A stretch of DNA of 35,306 nucleotides from Pseudonocardia sp. (GCA_016794615.1 JAEUJO010000012.1:1-35306); one strand, 5' to 3'; counted from the first letter of the stretch, positions 17,110 through 25,984 are shown. Translations and numbers: made by a program. The notes: generated by a model from the sequence alone, not told the origin.

Positions 17110-18524
17110 CGGCGCTCCTCCCGGAGGCTTCCGGGTGCGGCGAAGGTGACGTCTCCGGGATCCGAGATCTCGCGGACGGCCTGCATCGGTGCCTCCAGTG
17201 CCGCGAGCACGTCGCCGTGGCGCTGCACGGCGACCGCGGCGGGCGTCTGCGGGTCCAGCTCGAACAGCTCGCGCAGAGCGTGCGCGTAGCTGCTGCCGTC
17301 CGGCCCCTCGGCCAGGCGCTTGACCTGCACCGTCGGGGTGTGCAGCAGCTTGTCGACGACGCGGCGAACGGTCTGCCCGAACTCCGCGCGGACCGCCGGG
17401 TCCAGCGCGGGCAGCCGCGCGTCGAGCCGCAGCAGCTCGGCGTCGATGACCTCCGACGCGCGGCGGCGCAGCGCCGTCACCGTCGGGGTCACCTCCGCGG
17501 AGCGCCGAGCGGCCAGATACGCCAGCGCCTCCTCGGCGACCAGCTCCTGGGCCGCCGCGACGGCCTCGCCGTGTGGGCGGGGGGCCAGCCGCACCTGCAG
17601 GGTGACCAGGTCGACGACGGTGACACCGGGCAGCGTGGCCACGTCGGGGTCGACGTCGCGGGGCAGTCCGAGGTCGCAGATGGCGAGCGGGCGCCCGTCG
17701 CGAGCGACCACCGCGGCGGCCACGGTCTCGCGGGCGATGACCGTGCCGACGGCACCGGTGCAGGTCACCAGCAGGTCCGCCGTGGCCAGCTCGTCCGCCA
17801 GGTGCTCGATGGGGGCGGAGCGGGCCGCGGTCCCGGTGCGCCGGGTGTTGTGGGCGAGCCGCTGCGCCCGCTCGGCGGACCGGTTCAGCACGACGATCTC
17901 GGTGGCTCCGGCGCGGCGCAGGTGTGCGGCGGCGAGTGCGGCCATCGCCCCGGCACCGACGACGACCGCCCGCACGCCGGCCAGGCCGCGGCCGAGCGCG
18001 TCCGACGCGGCGGCCAGCGCCTCGGAGACGACCGAGGAACCCGCGGCGTCGATGCCGGTCCGGGCATGTACCCGCTTGCCGACCCGCAGCGCCTGCTGCG
18101 CCAGCTCGTGCAGGCTGCGGCCCACCGTGCCCGCGTCGTCCGCCACGGCGTAGGCGGCGCGCAGCTGGCCGAGGATCTGTGCCTCGCCGATCACCATCGA
18201 GTCCAGCCCGGCGGCGACGGCGAACAGGTGCTGCACGGCCGAGCCCGCGTAGTGGACGTACAGGTGCTCGGTGAGCTCGTGCATCGGCAGCCCGGCATGC
18301 CGGCCGAGCACGCCGGAGACGTCGGTGAGACCGCCGTGGAAGGCGTCGACGACCGCGTAGACCTCGATGCGGTTGCAGGTCGACAGCATCATCACCTCGG
18401 TGACGTGGCTGCCCTGCAGCATCTCGTCCAGCAGCTTGGGGATCTCCTCGACCCCGACGGCGGCGCGTTCCAGCAGCTCCACCGGGGCACTGCGGTGCGA
18501 CAGGCCCACCACCAGCACACTCAC
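17106..18524 (-). CDS. hemA: Glutamyl-tRNA reductase HemA
   Basis: Reduces glutamyl-tRNA with NADPH to glutamate-1-semialdehyde, the first committed step of C5 heme synthesis. The 472-residue protein opens [20 protein letters not shown]. The catalytic cysteine is in [13 protein letters not shown] (C50), the family block [16 protein letters not shown] follows, and the NADPH fold is [16 protein letters not shown]. The C-terminal dimerisation helices are complete. GTG start overlaps the rex stop (GTGA). Control is expected from the Rex operator upstream of rex, linking heme supply to redox state. Confidence 0.96.
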   Translation of the reverse strand: MSVLVVGLSHRSAPVELLERAAVGVEEIPKLLDEMLQGSHVTEVMMLSTCNRIEVYAVVDAFHGGLTDVSGVLGRHAGLPMHELTEHLYVHYAGSAVQHLFAVAAGLDSMVIGEAQILGQLRAAYAVADDAGTVGRSLHELAQQALRVGKRVHARTGIDAAGSSVVSEALAAASDALGRGLAGVRAVVVGAGAMAALAAAHLRRAGATEIVVLNRSAERAQRLAHNTRRTGTAARSAPIEHLADELATADLLVTCTGAVGTVIARETVAAAVVARDGRPLAICDLGLPRDVDPDVATLPGVTVVDLVTLQVRLAPRPHGEAVAAAQELVAEEALAYLAARRSAEVTPTVTALRRRASEVIDAELLRLDARLPALDPAVRAEFGQTVRRVVDKLLHTPTVQVKRLAEGPDGSSYAHALRELFELDPQTPAAVAVQRHGDVLAALEAPMQAVREISDPGDVTFAAPGSLREERR

Positions 18525-19339
18525 GACGTCACCACCGCGTGCCTGTTCACGGTGTCGCGGCCAGGATCCGGTGCGGGGCGGACGCCCCGCAGGGAGTGCT
18601 GAGCGGACCCGTCGTGGCCGGATAGGTCACTGCCGGCGAGGTGCCGGCGAGCGACGTGGAAGGCCAGGATCTGCAGCTCCACGGCAAGGTCCACTTTCCG
18701 CACCTCCACCTGCTCGGGTACCTGGAGGACCACCGGGGCGAAGTTCAAGATGCTGGAGACACCCGCTCGGACCAGCAGGTCGCAGGCGCCCTGCGCCGCA
18801 GGGGCGGGTGTGGCGATCATGCCGATCGTCACGTCGCGTTCGCGACATGTCTGCGGGATGTCCCGCGCATGTTCCACGACGATTCCGTTGATCTTGATGC
18901 CGACCAGGTCCGGGTCGACGTCGAACAACGCCGTCACCGGGAAGCCTCGGCCCCCGAACCCGCCGTAGCCGGCGAGCGCATGCCCGAGGTTGCCGATCCC
19001 GACCAGCGCGACGGGCTGGCGGTGGGTGAGGCCGAGCGCCGACTCCAGGTGCCGCAGCAGCGGCCCGACCTCGTAGCCGACCCCGCGGATGCCGTGCGAG
19101 CCGACGTAGGACAGGTCCTTGCGGAGCATGGCCGAGTTGACCCCGCAGACGGCCGCCAGCTCGTCGCTCGACGCGGTCTCCGTGCCCCGCTCGACGAGCT
19201 CGCCGAGAATGCGCAGGTAGACCGCGAGGCGGGCGACCGTGGCCTGCGGGACGGCCCGCGTGCGTGCCCGGCCGGTGCCCGTGACGCGGGAGGCCCCGAG
19301 GGCGGGGGCACCCTCCGGGCCTGCCTGCGGCGACGTCAC
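18521..19339 (-). CDS. rex: Redox-sensing transcriptional repressor Rex
   Basis: Dimeric repressor that binds DNA when NAD+ is high and lets go when NADH rises. The 272-residue protein has an Arg/Ala-rich N-terminus (1-30), a winged helix domain (about 31-90; [34 protein letters not shown]), then a Rossmann NADH domain starting [14 protein letters not shown] (GxGxxG 114-119) with [13 protein letters not shown] roughly 45-residue tail after the domain-swap helix ([12 protein letters not shown]...) is longer than in minimal Rex proteins. GTG at 19339 is used; the ribosome site is weak. It is first gene of rex-hemA-hemC-hemD. Confidence 0.95.
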   Translation of the reverse strand: MTSPQAGPEGAPALGASRVTGTGRARTRAVPQATVARLAVYLRILGELVERGTETASSDELAAVCGVNSAMLRKDLSYVGSHGIRGVGYEVGPLLRHLESALGLTHRQPVALVGIGNLGHALAGYGGFGGRGFPVTALFDVDPDLVGIKINGIVVEHARDIPQTCRERDVTIGMIATPAPAAQGACDLLVRAGVSSILNFAPVVLQVPEQVEVRKVDLAVELQILAFHVARRHLAGSDLSGHDGSAQHSLRGVRPAPDPGRDTVNRHAVVTS

Positions 19340-19440
19340 GCTGACGCACTCCTCGGACGATCGAGATCGGGGTGGTCGCGGTCGAGGTACCCCGCTGCGG
19401 TGAACGCAGGAAAGCCGGGTATTGACGGCGACGCTCCGCC

Positions 19441-19469
19441 ACGGTAGTCGCTCGTGAACGGGCGCACAA
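19441..19469 (-). promoter_or_regulatory. Candidate rex-hemACD promoter
   Basis: On the minus strand a -35-like TTGTGC (19469-19464) and a -10 TACCGT (19446-19441) are separated by 17 nt. Transcription would start near 19434, giving a leader of about 95 nt before rex. The -35 and most of the spacer are covered by the Rex operator match. Confidence 0.6.
19452..19469. promoter_or_regulatory. Rex operator (ROP) candidate
   Basis: The minus strand reads TTGTGCGCCCGTTCACGA. Against the known consensus TTGTGAANNNNTTCACAA the left half matches 5 of 7 and the right half 6 of 7, with the right 4-nt spacing. It overlaps the candidate promoter 113 nt upstream of rex. Autoregulation through such a site is established for Streptomyces rex-hemACD. 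Confidence 0.75.
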
Positions 19470-19615
19470 AGTTGCGATCTTGAGCCGGATCGTGCTCGTG
19501 CGCGGGTGCACCGGTGGGCGCGCGGGGGCTACCGCTGGTCGTGGAAGCCCACGATGCGGTCACCACGACCGCACGCCGGCCGGTCGCGCCGTCGGGATCC
19601 GGTCTCGCCGCGGAG

Positions 19616-19674
19616 ATGTAGCGAAAGCGGCGTTGGGTGCACTGGGCGCACCGAAAGCCGCTTTCGCTACATCC
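19616..19674. repeat. 59-nt long palindromic element (REP-like or terminator)
   Basis: Perfect 17-bp arms, GATGTAGCGAAAGCGGC (19616-19632) and its complement (19658-19674), enclose a 25-nt loop. The loop holds an inner 5-bp stem GGTGC/GCACC with matching 4-nt side loops. It lies 77 nt past the glutaredoxin stop and 147 nt before the rex Rex operator. The rest of 19340-19750 holds the rex promoter region and GC-rich sequence (19675-19750) without a gene. Confidence 0.85.
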
Positions 19675-19750
19675 GGGCCCGGCGGGCCGGGGGTCGGGCG
19701 GGCCGGGTCGAGTCGAGCCGGGGCCGGGCGGGCCCGCGGGCACCGGACGG

Positions 19751-20017
19751 TCAGCCGGAGCCGAGGAGAGCCGTACGGAAGCGCTGCTCCTCGACCTTCC
19801 AGAAGCCGTGCTCGCGGCCGTCGATGTCGATCACCGGAACGCGGTCGCCGTACTCGGCGCGCAGATCCGGATCGGCGTCGACGTCGACGGCGCGCCAGGG
19901 CTTCCCCAGCTCACCGCAGATGCGGGCGACGTCCGCCTCCGCCTTCTCGCACGCGGGACACCCGACCCGGGTGTAGACCGTCACCCCGGACTCCCGGGCC
20001 GCCGTCTCCTCGGACAC
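19751..20017 (-). CDS. Glutaredoxin family protein
   Basis: An 88-residue thioredoxin-fold protein. The redox motif CPAC (C20, C23) follows the first strand VTVYTRVG, and the glutathione-site-like DRVPVIDIDG carries the cis-proline. The GTG start at 20017 is fixed by GGAGGGA 7 nt upstream. The position beside hemA/rex matches mycobacterial Rv0508-like proteins. The partner thiol is not known; actinobacteria use mycothiol, so it could be mycoredoxin-like, though CPAC and the C-terminal end EQRFRTALLGSG are not diagnostic. Confidence 0.88.
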   Translation of the reverse strand: MSEETAARESGVTVYTRVGCPACEKAEADVARICGELGKPWRAVDVDADPDLRAEYGDRVPVIDIDGREHGFWKVEEQRFRTALLGSG

Positions 20018-20042
20018 ACCGTTCTCCCTCCGTTCAGATGCT

Positions 20043-21923
20043 TCAGGCTCGCGGCGGCCGGTCCACCAGCAGGTGCCGGGCCAGGCGTCCCGCCACCGTG
20101 CGCGGCAGTTCGTCGACGAACACCACCTGCGCCGGCACCTTGAACCGGGCCAGCCGGGTGCGGCAGTGCGCCCGCACGGCGTCCGTGTCCAGCTCCGCAC
20201 CGGCCACCCGCACGACGACCGCACGCACCACCTGCCCCGTGCGCTCGTCGGGCACGCCGACCACGGCCGCCTCGGCGACGGCGGGCAGCTCCCCCAACAC
20301 CCGCTCGACCTCGTGCGGGTAGACGGTGAAGCCGCTGACCACCACCAGGTCCGACGACCGGTCGACCAGGTGCAGCGCACCCGAGCCGTCGAGGAGGCCC
20401 ATGTCCGAGGTGACGAACCAGCCGTCGGCGCCGGGGCCTCCGGTGGGACCGGGCCAGTAGCCGGAGAAGAGGTTCGGACCGCGCAGGGCGATGAGCCCGG
20501 CGTCGCTCGCCGGATCGGCGGGGCCCTCGACGTCCTGTGCGTCGTCGATCATGTCGCCGACCGGGTCGCCGGTCCGCACCGCGGCCCGGACCTCGGTGGC
20601 GGCGCGCTCGGCGGCCGCGCGGACCTCGACGGCGGCACGCTCGGCCACGGCGCGGAACTCCGCGACGCCCCGTTCCGCCACCGCGAGGACGTCCGTGGCG
20701 ACGCGGCTCGCGGTGGTGCGGACCTCGATCGCGCCGGTGCCGGGTGCTCCCGCCTCAGGGTGGGTGCCGGTCGCTCCGGATCCGGTCACGGCCGGCTCCG
20801 GAGCGCTGCTGTCGACGGCGTCGGCCCCGGCGACCGCCGGTTCCGGTACCCCCGCGACCTCCTGCTCCCCTGCGGACGGCTCGCCTGCCGACGAAGCCGG
20901 GTCGGCCGCTGCAGCGAGTGCGGCGGGTTGCTGCGTCATCGGCCGGCCGTCGCGGTCCACGAGCCGCAGCTCGATCCCCGGCAGCGGGCGACCCACCGAT
21001 CCCGGGACCGTGACGCCGTCGATCGGCGTGCTCGTCACGACCGGGCCGGCCTCCGTCAGGCCGTAGCCCTCGACGATGCGGTGCCCGGTCGCCTCCCGGA
21101 AGGCCGCCGCCCACGGCCGCGGCAGCGGCACCCCGCCACACGTGCAGAGCCGCAGTCCGGCCAGGGCGGTGCGCAGGCGCTCGGGCGGGAGGTCGAGCAG
21201 CGCCCGATAGGTCGACGGCACGCCGGCGAGTCCGCTGACCCGGTGCCGCGCGACCGTGTCGGCGAGCTCCTCGGCGTCGGGCCGCCCGGGTCCCGGCAGC
21301 ACGGCCGTCGCACCGGCCCAGCAGACCTGGAACAGGCCGGCGGCCAGCCCGTAGGCGTGGAACAGCGGCTGGGCGAGGAGCACGCGGTCCACGGGGGTGA
21401 CGGGAGCCGGGCGGAGCGCCGCTGCCTGCGCCCGGTTGGCCAGCAGGGCCCGGTGCGACAGGCACACGGCCCGCGCCTCGGAGGTGTAGAGCAGCAGCGC
21501 GACGTCCTCCCCGCCGCCGACCGCGGCCAGCGGCGCGCCGCGGTCGGTCAGGTCGGGCGGTCCGACGACCTCGACCTCCGCGGGCGACGCCTCGTCGTCC
21601 ACCAGGAGCCGAGGGGTGCAGTGGGCGACGACGGCGCCGACGTCACCCGGCCCCACGGGCACCGCCACCGCGCCCGCCCGCAGCGCACCGAGCACCGCGA
21701 CCGTGAGGGCGGGGCCGCGCGCGCAGCGGATCACGACGCGGTCGCCTGCCGCGACCCCGGCGCCCGCGAGCCTGCGCGCCTCCGCGGACACCGCGGCGTC
21801 GAGTTCGCCCCACGTGAGCGTGGCGTCACTCGCCGCGTCGATCAGCGCCGGATGGCCGGCCTGGCGGGCGGCGGCCGCCTCGACCAGGTCGGCCAGGTGC
21901 GTCGGGCGATTCGTGCTGTCCAC
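20043..21923 (-). CDS. Divergent AMP-binding (acyl-CoA synthetase-like) protein with large insertion
   Basis: The 626-residue protein has the adenylate-forming fold: WGELDAAV, DRVVIRCARGPAL, LFHAYGLAAGLF, GVPSTYRALL, EGYGLTEAGPVV (285-296) and SGFTVYPHEVE (530-540). Three sites are abnormal. The phosphate-binding loop, normally YTSGTTGxPKxV, is cut down to YTSEARAV (146-153). The hinge region reads DRSSDLVV. The C-terminal catalytic lysine (PRTxxGK) is Arg613. Residues about 331-474 are an insertion: a Pro/Ala/Glu linker, then an amphipathic helical repeat AVAERGVAEFRAVAERAAVEV. GTG start has GGAGGT 7 nt upstream. It is probably a non-catalytic or altered paralogue; a sequencing error cannot explain all three changes. 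Confidence 0.85.
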   Translation of the reverse strand: MDSTNRPTHLADLVEAAAARQAGHPALIDAASDATLTWGELDAAVSAEARRLAGAGVAAGDRVVIRCARGPALTVAVLGALRAGAVAVPVGPGDVGAVVAHCTPRLLVDDEASPAEVEVVGPPDLTDRGAPLAAVGGGEDVALLLYTSEARAVCLSHRALLANRAQAAALRPAPVTPVDRVLLAQPLFHAYGLAAGLFQVCWAGATAVLPGPGRPDAEELADTVARHRVSGLAGVPSTYRALLDLPPERLRTALAGLRLCTCGGVPLPRPWAAAFREATGHRIVEGYGLTEAGPVVTSTPIDGVTVPGSVGRPLPGIELRLVDRDGRPMTQQPAALAAAADPASSAGEPSAGEQEVAGVPEPAVAGADAVDSSAPEPAVTGSGATGTHPEAGAPGTGAIEVRTTASRVATDVLAVAERGVAEFRAVAERAAVEVRAAAERAATEVRAAVRTGDPVGDMIDDAQDVEGPADPASDAGLIALRGPNLFSGYWPGPTGGPGADGWFVTSDMGLLDGSGALHLVDRSSDLVVVSGFTVYPHEVERVLGELPAVAEAAVVGVPDERTGQVVRAVVVRVAGAELDTDAVRAHCRTRLARFKVPAQVVFVDELPRTVAGRLARHLLVDRPPRA

Positions 21924-22601
21924 GGCGGCGACCTCCTCACGCGGGTCCTGGGATCAACGCCGGAGCGCGCGGAGGCGGTGATCCACAGGTGTCTCCCGCC
22001 AGTCTTGCGCGCCCCGCCCGATCCCGGCGACCGCGGTCCGTCAACGAACGCAAAGTGACCGCCTGTCGCACACGACCTCACGCTGAGCGCAGCCCGGGCA
22101 CGCTGCCGGTTCGTCACGGACCGCCGGACGATGCTGACCGATCGTCACTGCCCACTCGGCGGTTGCTGCGGAGGGTGAGCAGGCACGCCGGTCGTGTGCT
22201 CCATCGCCACAGCCGACCCGACGCGCGACCCGAGGGTGTGACGACGCCGCGGATCGTTCCGGCGCCCCGCACCACTCACTCCCGATGTCGACCGGGAGAC
22301 GTGACCCGCCCGATGCGCGTTTCCCGGCTGCTCCGCGGTGATCCCGCTTCCACCGGCGTGGACCGGCCGGCCCCGGTCCCGCGCACCGGCCACCCGTTCC
22401 GGGTGCGACACCCAGCACCGCCGTGCCGGCTGCCGCTGACCCGGCCGGTGCACCCGCCCGCGGATCCGACGGCGGCCGGCGCCCTCGCTCCCCCCGGCCT
22501 GCCCGGGGTGGAGCCGGGCTGACGACCGGGCCGCTCCGCCCGACCGCGCCGAGCGGCGACGTTAGGCTGACGCCACGTTCGCGGTCGAGGCGGAGGCACT
22601 G
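21924..22601. other. Intergenic region without a supported gene
   Basis: 678 nt between the divergent AMP-binding and HAD genes. Open frames here encode Arg/Pro-rich peptides without family character. A -10-like TAGGCT at 22563-22568 could serve the HAD gene. No terminator, RNA or repeat is evident. Confidence 0.5.
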
Positions 22602-23528
22602 GTGGGAGCAGGAGAGCGGGGTCGTCCCGAGGTCGCAGGCATCGCGGAGTCGTCGAGCGTGCTCGACGCCGTGACGGCCCTCGACCCGGCCGTCCGGGCC
22701 GGTGAGGCGGCCGCTGCCGCGGCCGTTGCGGCCGAACGGAGCGTGCTCCCGCTCGCCCCGCCGACGGACCTGACGGCCGCCGCGTTCTTCGACGTCGACA
22801 ACACGATGATGGTCGGTGCGTCGATCTTCCACTTCGCCCGCGGCCTCGCGGCTCGGAAGTTCTTCACGACCTCGGACATGCTGGGCTTCGTCTGGCAGCA
22901 GACGAAGTTCCGGATCGGGGGCCGCGAGCTCAGCTACGGCCACACCACCGGGCGTGACACCGCGCTGTCGTTCGTCGCGGGACGCCCGGTCGCCGACATC
23001 GTCGAGCTCGGCGAGGAGATCTACGACGAGCTGATGGCGGACCGGATCTGGGCAGGCACGCGCGCGCTGGCCCAGATGCACCTCGACGCCGGGCAGCGGG
23101 TCTGGCTGGTCACGGCCACACCCGTGGAGCTGGCACTGATCATCGCGCGGCGGCTGGGGCTGACCGGCGCCCTCGGCACGGTGGCCGAGAGCGTGGACGG
23201 GCACTACACCGGCCGGCTGGTCGGGGAGGTCCTGCACGGCCCGGCGAAGGCGCATGCGGTGCGCGCGCTGGCCGTCACCGAGGGCCTGAACCTGCGCCGC
23301 TGCACGGCGTACTCGGATTCGGTGAACGACGTGCCGATGCTGTCCGCGGTCGGGACGGCCGTCGCGGTCAACCCGGACCGCGACCTGCGCGACATCGCCC
23401 GCGCCCGCGGCTGGCCGATCCGCGACTTCCGCACGGGCCGGCGCGCCACGCGCATCGCGGTCCCCGCACTGCTCGGGGCGGGCGCGGTGGCGGGAGCGGT
23501 GGCCGCAGGCCTGCGCCGCTGGCGGTAG
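22602..23528 (+). CDS. HAD-IB family phosphatase (SerB1-like)
   Basis: Haloacid dehalogenase phosphatase of 308 residues. Motif I is FFDVDNTMM (nucleophile D64, acid D66), motif II is in LVTATP (T171), the motif III region has K217, and the metal aspartates are in [11 protein letters not shown] (D239, D243). The cap is the small helical IB type. The Asn in DVDNT is typical of SerB1/CicA-like proteins, which are not proven serine phosphatases. An Ala-rich N-terminal 55 residues and a C-terminal hydrophobic helix (about 284-304) suggest membrane association. GTG start with GGAGG 5 nt upstream. It is convergent with the acyltransferase gene, which suggests a lipid-phosphate substrate. Confidence 0.9.
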   Translation: MGAGERGRPEVAGIAESSSVLDAVTALDPAVRAGEAAAAAAVAAERSVLPLAPPTDLTAAAFFDVDNTMMVGASIFHFARGLAARKFFTTSDMLGFVWQQTKFRIGGRELSYGHTTGRDTALSFVAGRPVADIVELGEEIYDELMADRIWAGTRALAQMHLDAGQRVWLVTATPVELALIIARRLGLTGALGTVAESVDGHYTGRLVGEVLHGPAKAHAVRALAVTEGLNLRRCTAYSDSVNDVPMLSAVGTAVAVNPDRDLRDIARARGWPIRDFRTGRRATRIAVPALLGAGAVAGAVAAGLRRWR

Positions 23529-23547
23529 CACGCGGGCTCAGCCCCGG

Positions 23548-23600
23548 AAGGCCCTATCCCTCGAAGGCCCTATCCCTCGAAGGCCCTATCCCTCGAAGGC
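23548..23600. repeat. 16-bp tandem repeat (3.3 copies) over the acyltransferase stop codon
   Basis: Unit AAGGCCCTATCCCTCG at 23548-23563, 23564-23579 and 23580-23595, then 5 nt of a fourth. The third unit contains the last codons and the TAG stop of the minus-strand acyltransferase. It fills most of the 57-nt gap between two convergent genes. Confidence 0.95.
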
Positions 23601-24722
23601 ATTGCGGCGTCCGCCGAGCAGGCGGTAGAGCGTGAGCTGGATCGTCTCGCGCACCTGGTCCGCGAGGTTGAACACGAGCATCGGGTCGTCCGCCGCGTCC
23701 GGGCCCAGCTCCGCGGTGGAGACCGGCTCGCCGAACTCGATGTGCCACTTCGTCGGCAGCGGAACGGCGCCGAGCGGACCCAGAAGGGGGAACATCGGCG
23801 TCACCGGGAAGTACGGGAGGTTCAGCAGCCGGGCCAGCACCGGGACGTCCGCGATCTTCGGGTAGATCTCCTCGGCACCGACGATCGAGCACGGGATGAT
23901 CGGCTTGCCGGTGCGCAACGCGGCGGTCACGAACCCGCCGCGGCCGAAGCGCTGCAGCTTGTACCGGTCCGCGAACGGCTTGCCGATCCCCTTGTAACCC
24001 TCCGGCCACACGCCGACCAGCTCACCGGCCGTCAGCAGGCGCTCGGCGTCCGCGGTGCAGGCCAGCGTGCTGCCGTGCTTGCGGCTGAGCTGGCCGACGA
24101 CCGGTAGCCGGAACAGCAGGTCCCCGCCGAGCATGCGCAGGTGCCGGTGTGCCGGATGATCGTCGTGCAGTGCGACCGAGGTCATCAACGCATCGAGCGG
24201 AAGGGTGCCGGAGTGGTTCGCGGCGACCAGCGCGCCACCCTCGGCCGGCACGTGGTGCAGGCCGGTGGCCTCGACCCGGAACCACGTCCGATACAGCGGC
24301 CGGAGCAGCGGGAGGACGACGTTGTCGGTCAGGTCGGCGTCGAAGCCGAACTCGTCCACGGCGTAGTCGCCGGTGAGCCGGCGGCGCAGGAACCCGAGAG
24401 CGTCCGCCAGGGTGGCTTCCCAGCCGGGTGGGAGCTCGCCGGAGTGGGGCAGGCTCGGCGGAGCAGCGGTGGTCGCCTCCGGGGTACGGGCGGCGGCTCG
24501 TGCTCGCTCCGGCGGGGCGTCCGGTACCGCGGGCGCGACCGCGGCCACGTCCGGGGTGACCGGCGCGGGACCGGGCCGGCGGGTCGCCCGGCGGGGTTCG
24601 GCCCGGCGGCGGCTCCGCGTCGGGCGGGCCGGAGCCGGCGCGATGTCGCCGGCGTGGAGGGGGACGACCTGTGCCCCGTCGAGGTCGGGGGCACTGGGGG
24701 CGTCCGGGCCGTCGGCGGTCAT
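23586..24722 (-). CDS. Lysophospholipid/1-acylglycerol-3-phosphate acyltransferase family protein
   Basis: PlsC-like membrane acyltransferase of 378 residues. Residues 1-95 are Pro/Ala/Arg-rich and disordered. The catalytic block is ANHSGTLPLDALM (H170, D177; an H-x6-D spacing, as in this subgroup, rather than H-x4-D). The acceptor-binding motif is VWPEGYKGIGKPF, followed by RGGFVTAALRTGKPIIPCSIVGAEE. The ATG at 24722 overlaps the epimerase stop (ATGA) and GGAGG lies 5 nt upstream, so it is preferred to the GTG at 24728. The stop codon lies in a 16-bp tandem repeat. Mycobacterial Rv0502 is the likely counterpart. Confidence 0.9.
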   Translation of the reverse strand: MTADGPDAPSAPDLDGAQVVPLHAGDIAPAPARPTRSRRRAEPRRATRRPGPAPVTPDVAAVAPAVPDAPPERARAAARTPEATTAAPPSLPHSGELPPGWEATLADALGFLRRRLTGDYAVDEFGFDADLTDNVVLPLLRPLYRTWFRVEATGLHHVPAEGGALVAANHSGTLPLDALMTSVALHDDHPAHRHLRMLGGDLLFRLPVVGQLSRKHGSTLACTADAERLLTAGELVGVWPEGYKGIGKPFADRYKLQRFGRGGFVTAALRTGKPIIPCSIVGAEEIYPKIADVPVLARLLNLPYFPVTPMFPLLGPLGAVPLPTKWHIEFGEPVSTAELGPDAADDPMLVFNLADQVRETIQLTLYRLLGGRRNAFEG

Positions 24723-25783
24723 GCCCACCTCCCGAGCCCGGCGACCACCCGGACGGCCGCGTGCACCCCGCGGTCGACCAGCCGCTCCGCCTCCTCCACC
24801 CGCTCGCGACCGGCCAGCGCGTGGAACGCGCGGCCACGCACGAAGTCGTCGAAGGCCTGAACGGTGGTCCAGCGCGGCGTGAAACCGAATGCGGTGCGCA
24901 GGCGGGTGGTGTCGACGACCCGGCCGAAGTCGAGCAGGCGCAGCTGCTCCGGGGAGAACGCGGCGACCCGGGCCGTGGCGAGCGCCCGACCGACCAACCC
25001 GACGGCGGGCGGCGGTACCGGCAACGGCACCCGCCCCGCCCGCCGGATCGCCTGCGAGAGCAGGAGCACGCCGTCCGCGGCCACGTTGACCACGTCGGGC
25101 GTGTCGTGCGCCACCGCGAGCTCGAGGACGGCGAGGGCGTCTTCCTCGTGGAGCAGCTGCAGGCGGGCGTCATAGCCGAGGACGGTGGGGACCACCGGAA
25201 GCGAGAAGTAGCGCGTGACCACCGTGTCGATCCGCGGGCCGACCAGGCTGGCGAAGCGCAGCACCGTCGTGGAGACATCTGCCCGCCGCCGGGCGAAGCC
25301 GCGCAGACAGCCTTCGATCTCGGCGGCGTCGCGGGCGTACCCGGCGGTCGGAAGGTCGTTCGACGTCATCGTCTCGTCGAACAGCGCCGGGTCCAGCGGG
25401 CTCGCGCCGTACACCGCGGTGGTCGACTCGAGCACGACCCGACGCACCGTCGGCACCGTCTGGCAGGCGGCGAGCAGTCGCATGGTGCCGAGGACGCTCA
25501 TCTCCCGCGCCGCCGACCCCCACCTTCCCGAAGGGTCGGGAGACAGCGCGGCGTGCACCACCGTGTCCACGTCCGCACGCGCGATCACCTCGACGATCGA
25601 GGGGTTGCGGAGGTCCGCCCGGATGAACTCCGCGCGGCCCATGCGGCTGCCCAGGTCCGGTCCCGGCGGGACGGTGTCGACGCCGAGCACCCGCTCGATC
25701 GACGGGTCCGCGGCGAGCCGGGCGGCGAGGTGCCCGCCGAGGAAACGGCTGACACCCGTGACGAGGACGACCGAGGGGGCCAC
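24719..25783 (-). CDS. NAD-dependent epimerase/dehydratase (extended SDR) family protein
   Basis: Rossmann-fold nucleotide-sugar or sterol dehydrogenase-like protein of 354 residues. The cofactor loop is VTGVSRFLGGHLA (TGxxxxxG), then GVDTVPPGP and IRADLRNPSI. The usual YxxxK catalytic motif reads YARDA at the expected place (GYARDAAEIEG), so the lysine is missing and substrate chemistry is uncertain. The GalE2/Rv0501 group in mycobacteria sits at the same place. GTG start 7 nt after TAGGGT, so the message is probably leaderless. It is coupled to the acyltransferase by a 4-nt overlap, pointing to an envelope-lipid role. Confidence 0.88.
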   Translation of the reverse strand: MAPSVVLVTGVSRFLGGHLAARLAADPSIERVLGVDTVPPGPDLGSRMGRAEFIRADLRNPSIVEVIARADVDTVVHAALSPDPSGRWGSAAREMSVLGTMRLLAACQTVPTVRRVVLESTTAVYGASPLDPALFDETMTSNDLPTAGYARDAAEIEGCLRGFARRRADVSTTVLRFASLVGPRIDTVVTRYFSLPVVPTVLGYDARLQLLHEEDALAVLELAVAHDTPDVVNVAADGVLLLSQAIRRAGRVPLPVPPPAVGLVGRALATARVAAFSPEQLRLLDFGRVVDTTRLRTAFGFTPRWTTVQAFDDFVRGRAFHALAGRERVEEAERLVDRGVHAAVRVVAGLGRWA

Positions 25784-25790
25784 GGGCCGA

Positions 25791-25796
25791 ACCCTA
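25791..25796 (-). promoter_or_regulatory. -10 element of a likely leaderless epimerase promoter
   Basis: TAGGGT on the minus strand lies 7 nt before the GTG at 25783. No Shine-Dalgarno is present. Confidence 0.45.
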
Positions 25797-25882
25797 CGAC
25801 CCGAGCGACGCGCTGCCGACCGGCACAGCAGGTCGCGCGCGGTCGACAGTGCGCAGGCCGATCTGTTGAGGTGTGCGCCCGC

Positions 25883-25984
25883 TCACTTGCCGAGCTTGCG
25901 ACGCTGTACACGGGTCTTGCGGAGGAGCTTGCGGTGCTTCTTCTTCGACATCCGCTTGCGACGCTTCTTGATGACCGAACCCAT
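25883..25984 (-). CDS. Small ribosomal subunit protein bS22 (AURKAIP1/COX24 domain)
   Basis: A 33-residue protein, [19 protein letters not shown] followed by [14 protein letters not shown]; more than half the residues are Lys or Arg. This is the bS22 protein described in the mycobacterial small ribosomal subunit, conserved in actinobacteria. AGGAAGGA about 8 nt upstream supports the ATG. The conserved order proC, HTH protein, bS22, epimerase matches the mycobacterial Rv0500-Rv0501 interval. Confidence 0.93.
   Translation of the reverse strand: MGSVIKKRRKRMSKKKHRKLLRKTRVQRRKLGK

Noticed and set aside
21989-22522. 177-codon plus-strand ORF in the gap before the HAD gene
   Set aside because: Composition is Arg/Pro/His-rich, there is no ribosome site or recognisable domain, and it overlaps other equally poor frames.
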